In this document: in pieces, positions 36,211 through 44,335 of the stretch | How the letters are laid out: every line of letters starts with the position of its first letter | Position numbering within the stretch: the first letter of the stretch is position 1 | NCBI RefSeq assembly: GCF_014205275.1 | Contig: NZ_JACHND010000001.1 | Coordinates: 5,580,001 to 5,644,000, forward strand | Direction of reading: 5' to 3' | Origin: Sphaerisporangium siamense | Lineage (GTDB): Bacteria; Actinomycetota; Actinomycetes; Streptosporangiales; Streptosporangiaceae | Length of the DNA stretch: 64,000 nt | The notes under the pieces: model-generated | Seen by the model: only the letters and a program-made list of their open reading frames with translations | Databases searched by the model: none | What the model was told of the DNA's origin: nothing | Made by a program: the position numbers and the translations under genes

Positions 36211-37164
36211 ATGATCACCTACCGGTTGTCCGTGGACGATCTCGCCCAGGTGCGTTTCGCGCGCTCACCGCTGCTGGAGACCGTCACCAGCCTGTGGGCG
36301 CTGCGCCGGCCGGACCGGTACCCCGTGCACCTGCCCTGGATCCGGCGGACGCGCGCGGCCCTCGCGGGCGCGGCGGCGGCCGACGTCGCGGTGCTCGACA
36401 GCCTGCTCGACCCCGAACGCGGCTGGCTGCCCGACTTCCTCACCCCGCGTCCTGAGGAGCCGCGGCCCGGCCTCGCCGGCGAGCTCGACCGCCTGCGCCG
36501 CACCCCGCCGGACCGCGCCGCGCGGGACTTCCGCGCGGTCTACCGCTCCCACCCCCTGCCGGGTACCACCGACCCGGTCGTCATCGCCGGGGTCCTGGAG
36601 CGGTACTGGGACCTGGCGGTCGCGCCGCACTGGCGGCGCATGCGGGCCGTGCTGGAGGCCGACATGCTGCACCGGGCGCAGCGCATCGCCCAGGACGGCG
36701 CCGCCGCGGTGCTGCACGACCTGGACCACCGGGTCACGTTCGCCGACGGCGAGCTGCACCTGTACGCGGGCCACGCGCTGCGCTACGACGTCGCCGTCGC
36801 GGGCCGCGGCCTGTGGCTGGTGCCCGCGCTGTTCGCGCCGCAGACCATCGCTCCCGTCGGCCCGGACGAGCCGCCCACCGTCGTCTACCGGTGCAGGGGC
36901 ATCGGCACGCTGTGGGAGCCGTCCCTGGCGCGCCCGCCGAAGGCCCTCGCCGAACTGATCGGCGCCACCCGCGCGGCCCTGCTGGCGACGCTGGACGACC
37001 CGATGTCGACCTCCGAGCTGGCCCGCCGCCACGGCGTCACCCCGAGCGCCGTCTCCCAGCACCTCGCCGTGCTGCGCAGGAACGGCCTGCTGTCCCGATC
37101 CCGGGTCGGCCAGGTCGTCCTCTACTCCCGCACGGCCCTCGCCGACCGGCTCATGGCCCAGTGA
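36211..37164 (+). CDS. ArsR-type regulator with DUF5937 N-terminal domain
   Basis: A 317-residue protein with ATG 36211. The long N-terminal DUF5937 region (ITYRLSVDDLAQVRFARSPL, ETVTSLWALRRP) precedes a C-terminal ArsR helix-turn-helix, STSELARRHGVTPSAVSQHL then AVLRRNGLLSRSRVGQVVLY. No metal cysteines are seen, so the N-terminal domain is the likely ligand sensor. It is divergent from the MDR reductase with a shared palindromic gap. This placement of sensor and DNA-binding domains is characteristic of a large actinomycete family. Confidence 0.88.
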   Translation: MITYRLSVDDLAQVRFARSPLLETVTSLWALRRPDRYPVHLPWIRRTRAALAGAAAADVAVLDSLLDPERGWLPDFLTPRPEEPRPGLAGELDRLRRTPPDRAARDFRAVYRSHPLPGTTDPVVIAGVLERYWDLAVAPHWRRMRAVLEADMLHRAQRIAQDGAAAVLHDLDHRVTFADGELHLYAGHALRYDVAVAGRGLWLVPALFAPQTIAPVGPDEPPTVVYRCRGIGTLWEPSLARPPKALAELIGATRAALLATLDDPMSTSELARRHGVTPSAVSQHLAVLRRNGLLSRSRVGQVVLYSRTALADRLMAQ

Positions 37165-37207
37165 CCGCGCGCCGCCGGGGACGCCGGGCGCATGGTCCAG
37201 GCGGAGA

Positions 37208-37975
37208 TCAGGGGAGGGTCAGGACGCGGGGGCCGTCGTCGGTGATCGCCACGGTGTGCTCCACGTGCGCGGCGCGGCTTCCGTCCACGGTGAGCAGCGC
37301 CCAGCCGTCGGGGGCGGTCCGGTAGCGGTCCCGGCCGCCGGCCATGAACATCGGCTCCAGGGCCAGCGTCATGCCGTGCCGCAGCGGCAGCCCGCGCCCG
37401 GGCCTGCCCCGGTTGGGCACGTGCGGGTCCTCGTGCATGTGCCGCCCGATGCCGTGCCCGCCGTAGTCGGCCAGGATGCCGTAGCCGTGCTCGTCGGCGA
37501 CCGCCCCCACGGCGTGGCCGATGTCGCCGAGCCGCCCGCCCGGGGTCGCCGCGGCGATGCCGGCCCGCAGCGCGCGCTCGGTGGCGTCGATCAGCTCGGC
37601 GTCGCCGGGCCGGGCGGGGCCGACGGTGAAGCTGATCGCCGCGTCCCCGGTCCAGCCGTCCAGCCGGGCCCCGCAGTCGACGCTCACCAGGTCGCCCGGC
37701 CGCAGCCGGTAGCCGTCCGGGATGCCGTGGACGACCACGTCGTTGACCGAGGTGCAGATCACCGCCGGGAACGGCGTGGGCGCGAACGACGGCCGGTAGT
37801 TCAGGAACGGCGCGCTCGCCCCGGCCTCATGAATCACCGTGCGGGCGACCTCGTCCAGCTCGGTGAGCCGAACTCCGGCGACGGCCTGCTCGCGCACCGC
37901 GGCCAGCGCGCGGCCCACGACCCGGCCCGCCTCGCGCATCGCCTCCAGCTCGGCATCGGTCTTGATCTCCACCAT
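37208..37975 (-). CDS. map: Type I methionine aminopeptidase (accessory copy)
   Basis: A 255-residue pita-bread metallopeptidase that removes N-terminal Met from nascent proteins. All five metal ligands are visible: Asp in SVDCGA, Asp in GWTGDAAI, His in YGGHGIGRHMHEDPH, Glu in LALEPMF and Glu in HVEHTVAI. ATG 37975 follows a GGAGGG site. There is no N-terminal zinc/SH3 extension. The housekeeping copy normally lies in the ribosomal secY-adk cluster; here the gene is alone and divergent from a small XRE regulator, so it is likely a conditionally expressed paralogue. Confidence 0.93.
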   Translation of the reverse strand: MVEIKTDAELEAMREAGRVVGRALAAVREQAVAGVRLTELDEVARTVIHEAGASAPFLNYRPSFAPTPFPAVICTSVNDVVVHGIPDGYRLRPGDLVSVDCGARLDGWTGDAAISFTVGPARPGDAELIDATERALRAGIAAATPGGRLGDIGHAVGAVADEHGYGILADYGGHGIGRHMHEDPHVPNRGRPGRGLPLRHGMTLALEPMFMAGGRDRYRTAPDGWALLTVDGSRAAHVEHTVAITDDGPRVLTLP

Positions 37976-38032
37976 GTGATCCCCGCCCTCCAATTAAAAT
38001 ACCGGTATAATCATCACGGTACTATAGATGGC
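37976..38032. promoter_or_regulatory. Divergent promoter/operator between map and xre
   Basis: This 57-bp AT-rich gap holds the palindrome ATACCGGTAT and an overlapping TATAAT (-10-like, plus strand). ACGGTACTATAG is a second partial copy near the xre start. It is a likely XRE autoregulatory site. Confidence 0.55.
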
Positions 38033-38305
38033 ATGGTGCGCATCCCGCTGACCGGACCCGAACGCGAGCGCGGCGAACGGCTCGGCTCCCTGCTACGCCA
38101 AGCGCGTGGCGACCGCAGCATGGCCGAGGTCGCGGCGGCGGCCGGCATCTCCGCCGAGACGCTGCGCAAGATCGAGACCGGCCGCATCCCCACGCCGGCC
38201 TTCTTCACCGTCTCGGCCCTGGCCGAGGCGCTCGGCATCTCCCTGGACGCGCTGGCCACCGTCTGCGCCGAACACTCCGCCCGCCACCGCCGCCTGGCCG
38301 GCTGA
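38033..38305 (+). CDS. Small XRE-family HTH regulator
   Basis: A 90-residue protein that is almost entirely a Cro/C1-type helix-turn-helix: RLGSLLRQARGDRSMAEVAA, AAGISAETLRKIETGRIPTP, FFTVSALAEALGISLDALA. The start is ATG 38033. There is no ligand-binding domain, so it probably dimerises on the adjacent palindrome. Divergent pairing with a stand-alone methionine aminopeptidase suggests it represses that gene. I have the impression such pairs recur in actinomycetes but cannot verify it here. Confidence 0.88.
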   Translation: MVRIPLTGPERERGERLGSLLRQARGDRSMAEVAAAAGISAETLRKIETGRIPTPAFFTVSALAEALGISLDALATVCAEHSARHRRLAG

Positions 38306-38332
38306 CCTCCTCCCGCGCCCGCGCGGGGCAGG

Positions 38333-38600
38333 TCACGTCCGCGTGGCCGGTTGCCGCGGCTCAAGGTTGCGGGCGGGTCCGCGCCATTCGCGGAACAGCA
38401 CGGTGGCGCCGTCCTGGAGCCGCCCGTCGTGGTGATCCAGAACGGCCTGCATCAGCCGGCGCAGCGTCTCGGGGGCGGGCGTCTCATCGGCATGGTGGCG
38501 GATGACGAAGTCGGTGAACCGCTCCACCCCGGCCGCCAGGGTCGCGCGCCTCGGTGACGCCGTCGGTGTACAGCGGCAGGCGGTCGGAACGCTCGCGCGC
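38333..38600 (-). pseudogene. C-terminal remnant of SpoIIE/PP2C-type phosphatase
   Basis: In one minus-strand frame SDRLPLYTDGVTEARD (38545-38600) matches the Asp-containing YTDGVxEARD motif of RsbU/SpoIIE phosphatases. In another frame the rest of the domain follows: AAGVERFTDFVIRHHADET, LRRLMQAVLDHH and LQDGATVLFREWRG. A frameshift separates them and the catalytic N-terminal half is missing, so the gene is dead. Such phosphatases regulate anti-sigma systems like the RsbW/RsbV-like pair at 51.6-52.5 kb. Confidence 0.75.
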
Positions 38601-38756
38601 TCCCGTGCGTGGCGCAGTAGTGTCATGGTCAGTTTTCCGTAGCGACGCCGTCGTGTCAGGCGCGGCGGTGTCATCGGCGAAGTCGGAGGTGATCGCGGTG
38701 CATCCCATCTCCCGATAGCCCCATCCCGGGGCGTCACGGAGCCGAAAGGTGCCCGT

Positions 38757-39089
38757 ATGAGCAAGACCGACAAGACCCGGCCGTGGTGGGTCCAGATGGC
38801 CGACGCGCCCATGGTGACGTGCCTGCCCGTTCACGATCACCGGTTCGGCGGATGCACGCTCCCCGGCGAGATCACCGCCGACTCCGCTCCTCCCTACCCC
38901 ATGGAGGGCTGCCACTGGCAGGTCCCCATCTCTCTCTGGTTCGGCCACCGCACGCGAGCCGCACGCCGGGAGGGGTACCACATCCGGCGCGAAGACCGCC
39001 GCCGCAGCCGCCATCAGGCACGCCGTGAGCTGAGCGCCTACCGGCCCGGCCCGAGAGAAGGCGCGGCCCTGGAGGGCGGCGCGCACTGA
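38757..39089 (+). CDS. Hypothetical Trp/His-rich small protein
   Basis: A 110-residue protein from ATG 38757 with an AAAGGTG upstream. The N-terminal 60 residues are distinctive (WWVQMADAPMVTCLPVHDH, RFGGCTLPGEIT, PPYPMEGCHWQVPISLWFG), with two Cys and several His that could bind a metal. The C-terminus is Arg-rich (RREDRRRSRHQARREL). The N-terminal composition suggests a real conserved protein, but I cannot name a family. It lies among decayed genes and has no operon partner. Confidence 0.65.
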   Translation: MSKTDKTRPWWVQMADAPMVTCLPVHDHRFGGCTLPGEITADSAPPYPMEGCHWQVPISLWFGHRTRAARREGYHIRREDRRRSRHQARRELSAYRPGPREGAALEGGAH

Positions 39090-39156
39090 TCGCTTCCCGT
39101 ACCGCCGGGACGTCCGCCCGCGCGCGGCCGCGCGGGCGGGCACCGGCGGGTGCGGG

Positions 39157-39285
39157 TCATGGACCGGGCGGCGCGGGTTGGGGATGCTCCCGTACGCACT
39201 GCGCTTGTCCCGTTCCCGGGGGAAGCTTCAGGCATTCGGCGTACCGATCCGTGCGCTCGGAGTAGTCGCTCCAACTCCACCACAT
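39157..39285 (-). CDS. Possible 42-residue small protein
   Basis: A short minus-strand frame, MWWSWSDYSERTDRYAECLK and a Pro-rich end, has a protein-like N-terminal half but a weak ribosome site. It lies 61 bp downstream of the recombinase gene on the same strand. It is unrecognised and may be a gene remnant. Confidence 0.25.
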   Translation of the reverse strand: MWWSWSDYSERTDRYAECLKLPPGTGQAQCVREHPQPAPPGP

Positions 39286-39346
39286 GTCCCGCTCGCTGAG
39301 GAAGGCGACCGGCGCGCGGCCCGCACGATCGCTCGGAGGAGGCCGG

Positions 39347-40366
39347 TCAGTCGCCGGCGGCGGGGCGCCGCAGCAGGGGGTGGGTGCGCATCGCGACCTC
39401 CAGCTCGCCGGGGAGCTCGTCGCGGTAGCGGCCCAGGGTGGCCAGGTCGCGGTGGCCGAGGACACGGCGCACCGCGTCCATGTCCACCGCGTCGGCCAGC
39501 AGATGGGTCGCCGTGGTGTGCCGCAGGCCGTGCGGCGTCACCGAGCGCCGCTGGGCCGGCGGCACCCGCCGCTGGACGCGGTCGATCACCGCCTGGACGT
39601 CGCCGCGCGCCAGCCGTCTGCCCCGCCACGACAGCAGCAGGGCCTTCTCGGACGTGGCGGGCCGCCCGCCGGCCAGGTAGACCTCCAGCACCTCGGCCAC
39701 GTCGGCGGGCAGCGGCACGTCGCGCGTGCGCCCGCCCTTGCCGAAGATGCGCCAGTAGCGGACGCCGTCGTTGGTGTAGAAGTCCTCGACGTTGGCGCGG
39801 ACGAGCTCCGACACCCGCGGGCCGAGCGTGGAGAGCAGCAGGACGATCAGCGCGTCCCGGGCCTCCATGCGCTGGTCACGCCGCCCGCCCTCCGGCTCGG
39901 CGGACGTCAGCGACCGCGCCGCGCCCACCAGCCCCTGCGCCTGCTCCCGGGTGAGCGCCCGGCGCTCGGCGCGCAGCCCGCCGCGTTCCTTGGCCGTCAC
40001 CGTCACGGCCGTCATCGGGTTGACCTGCACCCACCCGGTCAGCGTCGCGTGCTTGAAGAACGCCGACACCGAACGCCGGAACCGCGACTGGGACGAGGCG
40101 CTCTGCGAGGCGGGGCCGTCCGGGGAGGAACGCCGCCCGTCCGGCTTGCGGGCGAAGGCCAGCAGCACCGCGTCGACGTCCTCACCGGTCAGATCGTCGA
40201 GCACCCGCCCCGGGCCGGCCAGGGCCGAGAACGTCCCCACGTCGCGCGCGTACACCTCGGCCGTCGCGGGCGACAGGGCGCCGGTGACGGTCTTGGCGAG
40301 GATCAGCTCGATATAACGGTCGGCGGACTCTTCGACGGTGATTCGCTTCAGCTGGGCGGGCCGCAT
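39347..40366 (-). CDS. Tyrosine recombinase/integrase (XerC/D-like)
   Basis: A 339-residue recombinase with an N-terminal SAM-like core-binding domain (~8-125, TVEESADRYIELIL, YARDVGTFSALAG). The catalytic domain shows Arg in LGPRVSELV, Lys in GKGGRTRDVPL, HGLRHTTATHLL, VLGHRDL and the Tyr nucleophile in LGRYRDE, so it appears active. Its size resembles Xer or integron-type recombinases, with no extra arm-binding domain. No phage, excisionase or recognised att site is adjacent. A second, unrelated-looking recombinase lies 1.5 kb away on the same strand. Confidence 0.9.
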   Translation of the reverse strand: MRPAQLKRITVEESADRYIELILAKTVTGALSPATAEVYARDVGTFSALAGPGRVLDDLTGEDVDAVLLAFARKPDGRRSSPDGPASQSASSQSRFRRSVSAFFKHATLTGWVQVNPMTAVTVTAKERGGLRAERRALTREQAQGLVGAARSLTSAEPEGGRRDQRMEARDALIVLLLSTLGPRVSELVRANVEDFYTNDGVRYWRIFGKGGRTRDVPLPADVAEVLEVYLAGGRPATSEKALLLSWRGRRLARGDVQAVIDRVQRRVPPAQRRSVTPHGLRHTTATHLLADAVDMDAVRRVLGHRDLATLGRYRDELPGELEVAMRTHPLLRRPAAGD

Positions 40367-40660
40367 CTATCAGCTCAGTCCTTTCCGATCCATTCCATCC
40401 ATCCGGTCCTTCCTATCCCGCGATCACGCCGACCGTACCGGCCCCCACCGACAATTCCACGCTCCCATCTCCGCCCGGCCGGCAAATGACGCCCACCCCG
40501 GCCCCACCGGCCCCGGAGAGGCTCCGGAGCGTGGCCGTGAAAGGGCGGAAAGTCGCCGGCGATTCCCAGGCGATATGAACCGGCGGATTTCCCGGTCGGA
40601 CGCGCGGAAGCCGGCTAACGTGCCGGCGGCCGAGACGTGACAGATGGGGGAGTAGGCGAG
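40367..40660. other. Intergenic stretch, no gene recognised
   Basis: No protein-like frame is seen. It includes a pyrimidine-rich run of short repeats around 40390-40420 (CCATTCCATCCATCC). The region could hold the recombinase promoter. Confidence 0.4.
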
Positions 40661-40735
40661 ATGAAACGATTTCTGTCCGTTCTCAGCATGTCCGCCCTCG
40701 TCATGGCCCTGGTGTCCGGGCGCCGCACGCGGTGA
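40661..40735 (+). pseudogene. Truncated secreted-protein gene: signal peptide only
   Basis: ATG 40661, preceded by GGGGGAG at good spacing, encodes MKRFLSVLSMSALVMALVSG, a textbook signal peptide, then four residues and a stop. Shifting frame by one base after LVSG gives APHAVSA, a normal signal-peptidase cleavage context, so a single-base indel probably killed the gene. No clear mature domain remains downstream. Confidence 0.55.
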
Positions 40736-40871
40736 GCGCGCGGCCGGACCGGGGTGCCGCGCGTCGTGGGCACGCGCGGGAAAACCCGGTGACAGGTGGG
40801 CTGGAGGCCGGGATCATGGCGCTGCGCGGGCCGGCCCGGGGGTGGTCTGCTGTAGCCGTTGGAGGAGTCTC

Positions 40872-41270
40872 ATGGCCACTTATACGACCGTTCCGGGGCT
40901 GCTGTCGCCTCCGGGGTACGCGCATGCCGCTGTGGTGGAGGCGGGGGAGCGGCTGGCGTTCATGGCGGGAGCCGTGCCGTTGGATGTCGAGGGCGGGCTC
41001 GTGGGGGCGGGGGAACCTGCCGCGCAGGCCCGGCAGGTGCTGGCCAACCTGGAGACCGCCCTGCGCGCGGTCGGCAGCGGTCTGCGGCACGTCGTGGCCA
41101 GCACGGTGTACGTCGCCACCACCCGGCAGGAGGACCTGTACGCCGTCTGGGAGGTCGTCCGGGCGTCCGAGCTGTCGGCGGGGCCGCACACCTCCACGCT
41201 GCTCGGCGTGTCGCTGCTCGGCTATCCCGGCCAGATCGTCGAGATCACCGCCACCGCCGTGGTCCCATGA
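40872..41270 (+). CDS. RidA/YjgF-family protein
   Basis: A 132-residue homotrimer-type fold: YTTVPGLLSPPGYAHAAVVE, AGAVPLDVEGGLVGAG, QARQVLANLETALRAVGSGL, HVVASTVYVATT and PGQIVEITATAV. RidA enzymes hydrolyse reactive enamines/imines from PLP enzymes. In the archetype an Arg near the C-terminal third binds the carboxylate; here the equivalent segment reads TSTLLGVSLLGYPG without an obvious Arg, so substrate or activity may differ. ATG 40872 follows GGAGGAG. It is the first of two genes sandwiched between two tyrosine recombinases. Confidence 0.88.
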   Translation: MATYTTVPGLLSPPGYAHAAVVEAGERLAFMAGAVPLDVEGGLVGAGEPAAQARQVLANLETALRAVGSGLRHVVASTVYVATTRQEDLYAVWEVVRASELSAGPHTSTLLGVSLLGYPGQIVEITATAVVP

Positions 41271-41340
41271 GCCGGGCATTTCCGGCGATCCCGGCGCGGC
41301 TCCCGCCCCACGAGGGCCCCGCCGCGTTTAGCATTCAGAC

Positions 41341-41823
41341 ATGATGGGGATCGGCTTGCCGGAGATCCTGGTCCTTCTGGTCGTCGGCGTCGTGGTCGTC
41401 GGGCTCTTCGCCGCCCTGACGCGCCGGGGCGGCAGGGCCACCGGACCGTCGTACGTGTCGGCCTGGCAGGACCACGGCGCACCTCCCTCTCCCGGCGACG
41501 TGCAGGGACAGGCGTACGCGCTGGTCGCGCAGGGCAAGAAGATCCAGGCGATCAAGCTGGTCCGCGAGCACACCGGCCTCGGCCTCGCGGACGCCAAGGC
41601 GTACGTCGACGCGCTGGCCGAGAGCCGTCCCGTGCCGCCCGCGGTCGCCCGCAAGGTCGCCCCGCCGCCCCAGGCCGCCGTCCCCGCGCCGCCCCGGGAT
41701 GATCTGGCCACCCGGGTGCGGGCTCTGAAGGCCGACGGCCGCGCCGAGCAGGCCGTGTACCTGGTGCGCGGCGAGACCGGGATGGGCCGGCAGGACGCCG
41801 AGGCGTTCGTCGCGCAGCTCTGA
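41341..41823 (+). CDS. Membrane-anchored tandem L7/L12 C-terminal-domain protein
   Basis: A 160-residue protein. Residues ~6-25 form one membrane helix (PEILVLLVVGVVVVGLFAAL). Two modules follow that resemble the ribosomal L7/L12 C-terminal domain: ALVAQGKKIQAIKLVREHTG then LGLADAKAYVDAL (~60-92), and RVRALKADGRAEQAVYLVRG then ETGMGRQDAEAFVAQL (~122-160). A Pro/Ala linker separates them. In L7/L12 this domain recruits translational GTPases through the IKxVRxxTGLxLxxAK helices; the first copy keeps that pattern and the second is diverged. It may tether a partner at the membrane; the function is unknown. Confidence 0.8.
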   Translation: MMGIGLPEILVLLVVGVVVVGLFAALTRRGGRATGPSYVSAWQDHGAPPSPGDVQGQAYALVAQGKKIQAIKLVREHTGLGLADAKAYVDALAESRPVPPAVARKVAPPPQAAVPAPPRDDLATRVRALKADGRAEQAVYLVRGETGMGRQDAEAFVAQL

Positions 41824-41869
41824 CCCGAGTCCGGCGCCGCTCCGCGGCTTATGCCGTCCCCGTCCGGTG

Positions 41870-42913
41870 CTACGGAGCCGCGGGCCGGTCCACTCCGGGT
41901 GTGCCGGGGTCGGAGGCGTCCGGGCGCAGTCCCTCCAGCACCGCGTAGGCGGGGTTGCCGCGCGCCGCGTGGCGCACCTCGCGCGCCGTCGAGGCCACGT
42001 ACGCCTGCCCGGTGACGATCGAGGAGTGGCCGAGCAGCTCCATGAGCTCGTGCGCCGAGGCCCCCCGCTCGGCCAGGCGCGTGGCGAACTCGTGCCGCAG
42101 CGCGTGCACCAGCGTCCCCTTCTGCACGCGGTCGTGGATCCCGGCGTACCGGTAGCACTGGCGCACCAGGTACTGCAGCCCGCCGCGCCGCAGCGGCTCG
42201 TTGCGCAGGTCCACCAGCAGCGGCGCCGACCGGGGCAGCGTCGTGAGCCCGAACCGGGTGAGGCGGCCGGCCAGGTAGACGTCGATCAGGCGCTCGATCG
42301 GCGGCTCGATGGGCAGCGAGCGCGCCTTGCCGCCCTTGCCGACGACCTGGACGCGCCGGTCGCCCTCCGTGCCGCCGATCGACCCGACCGTCAGGCCGAG
42401 CAGTTCGGCGGAGCGCATGCCGGTGACCAGCGCCAGCGCCAGCACGACCAGGTCGCGCTCCACCCAGGGGTCGCGCGCCTCGCGCGCGCCGGCGGCGATG
42501 CGCTCCAGCAGCGTCGCCGACGCCGTCCCGTCGCCGAGCAGCGGCTTGGGCGCCTTGGCGGGCTGCTTGGGGCGGGGCACGGCCGCCATGGGGTTGCCCT
42601 CCAGCATGCCCTCGGCCACGCAGAAGGTGAGGAACTGGTTCCAGGCGCTCCAGGCGCGGTTGACGCTGGCCGCCGAGCGCGGCTCGGCGAAGTCGGCGAA
42701 CGCCGCACGCACCAGGCGTCCGCCGAGCGAACGGACCTCCAGGTCCTCCACCGGGACGCCCGCCACGCCGGCCGCCGCCCGCGCCACCAGGCGCAGGTCG
42801 CGCTCGTACCCGGCCAACGTGTGCGGCGAGAGCTTCTTGGCGCGCAGCGACGACAGGAACTCGGCGACGGCCTCGGGCACACGCATCAGCACCAAGGGGA
42901 TGCCTTCACCCAC
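41870..42913 (-). CDS. Second tyrosine recombinase/integrase
   Basis: A 347-residue protein starting at GTG 42913, chosen for a GGAGG four bases upstream; ATG 42886 is an alternative. The N-terminal core-binding domain (VAEFLSSLRAKKLSPHTLAG, YERDLRLVARAA) precedes the catalytic motifs: Arg in TGMRSAELLGL, Lys in GKGGKARSLPI, VHALRHEFATRL, LLGHSSI and Tyr in GQAYVAST. All six positions look intact. It has no accessory mobile genes and is on the same strand as the other recombinase, the pair enclosing RidA and the L7/L12-like gene. Confidence 0.9.
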   Translation of the reverse strand: MGEGIPLVLMRVPEAVAEFLSSLRAKKLSPHTLAGYERDLRLVARAAAGVAGVPVEDLEVRSLGGRLVRAAFADFAEPRSAASVNRAWSAWNQFLTFCVAEGMLEGNPMAAVPRPKQPAKAPKPLLGDGTASATLLERIAAGAREARDPWVERDLVVLALALVTGMRSAELLGLTVGSIGGTEGDRRVQVVGKGGKARSLPIEPPIERLIDVYLAGRLTRFGLTTLPRSAPLLVDLRNEPLRRGGLQYLVRQCYRYAGIHDRVQKGTLVHALRHEFATRLAERGASAHELMELLGHSSIVTGQAYVASTAREVRHAARGNPAYAVLEGLRPDASDPGTPGVDRPAAP

Positions 42914-42997
42914 GACGCCTCCGTACCCCGGACATGCCACAAGTGTTGTGATTATGCATGAAATCCGGACCGTGCGGCGTGCCGACACGCCGTACGG

Positions 42998-44335
42998 TCA
43001 CGCGCCGGAGGCTCCCGCGGCGGGCGGCCGGGCGGGCGTGCCGTCCAGGGACCGCAGCCGCAGAACGAACCGGGCGCCGCGCGGGGAGTCCTCGACCCGC
43101 AGCGTCCCGCCGTGCGCCACCGCGATCTCCCTGGAGATCGCCAAGCCCAGCCCGGTCCCGGCAGGGTCGCGGCGCCGGGCGTCGTCCAGCCGGACGAAAC
43201 GGTCGAACACCCGCTCGCGGTCCGCGGGCGCGATGCCGTCCCCGTCGTCCTCGACGGTGAGGACCGCCTGCCCGTCCACGGCCTCGACGCGGACGACGAC
43301 CTCGCCCTCGGCGTGCCGCTGGGCGTTGACGACCAGGTTCTCCACCACGCGCGCGAGCTGGATGCGCGACCCGCTCACCGGGACCGCCGACGGCGCCCGC
43401 ACGCGGACCGGGACCGCGTTCACCCGTGCCCCCGTCGCCTCGGTCGCGAGCGCGGCCAGGTCCACCCGCTCGGGCGGCACGGGGTCGGCCGCGCGCAGGC
43501 GGGCCAGCTCCAGCAGGTCGGCGATGATCGCCTCCAGCCGGTCGGTGGTCGCCAGCGCGCCGCGGATCGCCTCGCGCGGGTCGACGTCATCGGGGTAGGC
43601 CAGCGCCTCCTCCAGGCGGGCGCGCAGCCCCGCGAGCGGGGACCGCAGCTCGTGGGAGGCGTCGGAGGCGAACCTGCGCTGCTGCTTGACCGCCGTCTCC
43701 AGACGGGCGAGCGTCTCGTTGGCCGTGCGCGCCAGCATGGTGATCTCGTCGCGGCCCGGCGGGAGCGGGACGCGCCGGCTCAGGTCGGTGCCGGTGATCT
43801 CCGCCATCCGCGCCGAGATCGTCTGCACCGGACGCAGGGTGCGGCCGAGCATGGTCCAGCTCGTCCACCCGACCAGCCCCACGATGGGCGCGGCGCCCAC
43901 GGCGATGCCGATGTCCAGCTCGTTGGTCGCGAGGATGGCCGGCTCCGTCATCCCCGCGTAGACGACCGGGGAGCCGGGCGTGGGGGTGGCGCGGATCGCC
44001 ATGAGGATGACACACCCCTGGCTCGTGCCGCACTCGGTGATGTTCTGGAACCGGTCGTCGGGCGGCGGGCGCACCCGCGACAGCGGCAGCTGCTCCGAGG
44101 CCGCCCTGCTGGCGTTGGTCACGCGGCCGCGCGCGTCCACGACCTGGACCAGGTCCACCGGGCGCCGCGCCGGGATCGTGCGGGGCACCGTGCCGGCGCG
44201 GACGGCCGCGCTCCACTGCCCGGCCACGCGCTTGTTGTCCTCGAACGCGTCGGCCTCGGTCTTGTACCGGATCGCGGCGGCGAGGCTGGCCCCCACCGTG
44301 GCCAGGAACACGACCGACAGCGCCATCGCCAGCAA
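42998..44335 (-). CDS. Orphan sensor histidine kinase
   Basis: A 445-residue kinase read from TTG 44335; ATG 44326 is an alternative, and an upstream in-frame stop limits further extension. Membrane helix 1 (ALSVVFLATVGASLAAAI), a ~120-residue sensor loop with two Cys, helix 2, HAMP (~170-225), HisKA with phospho-His in ASDASHELRSPLAGLRARLE, and HATPase with N box ENLVVNAQRHA, G1 VEDDGDGI and G2 GTGLGLAI. Kinases of this type normally follow a response-regulator gene, but none lies upstream (44336-44820) or downstream. The very short leader before helix 1 suggests a lost 5' region. Confidence 0.88.
   Translation of the reverse strand: MLAMALSVVFLATVGASLAAAIRYKTEADAFEDNKRVAGQWSAAVRAGTVPRTIPARRPVDLVQVVDARGRVTNASRAASEQLPLSRVRPPPDDRFQNITECGTSQGCVILMAIRATPTPGSPVVYAGMTEPAILATNELDIGIAVGAAPIVGLVGWTSWTMLGRTLRPVQTISARMAEITGTDLSRRVPLPPGRDEITMLARTANETLARLETAVKQQRRFASDASHELRSPLAGLRARLEEALAYPDDVDPREAIRGALATTDRLEAIIADLLELARLRAADPVPPERVDLAALATEATGARVNAVPVRVRAPSAVPVSGSRIQLARVVENLVVNAQRHAEGEVVVRVEAVDGQAVLTVEDDGDGIAPADRERVFDRFVRLDDARRRDPAGTGLGLAISREIAVAHGGTLRVEDSPRGARFVLRLRSLDGTPARPPAAGASGA

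Noticed and set aside
40799-40871. Coding continuation after the 40661 signal peptide
   Set aside because: The shifted frame runs into RidA out of frame with no protein-like domain.
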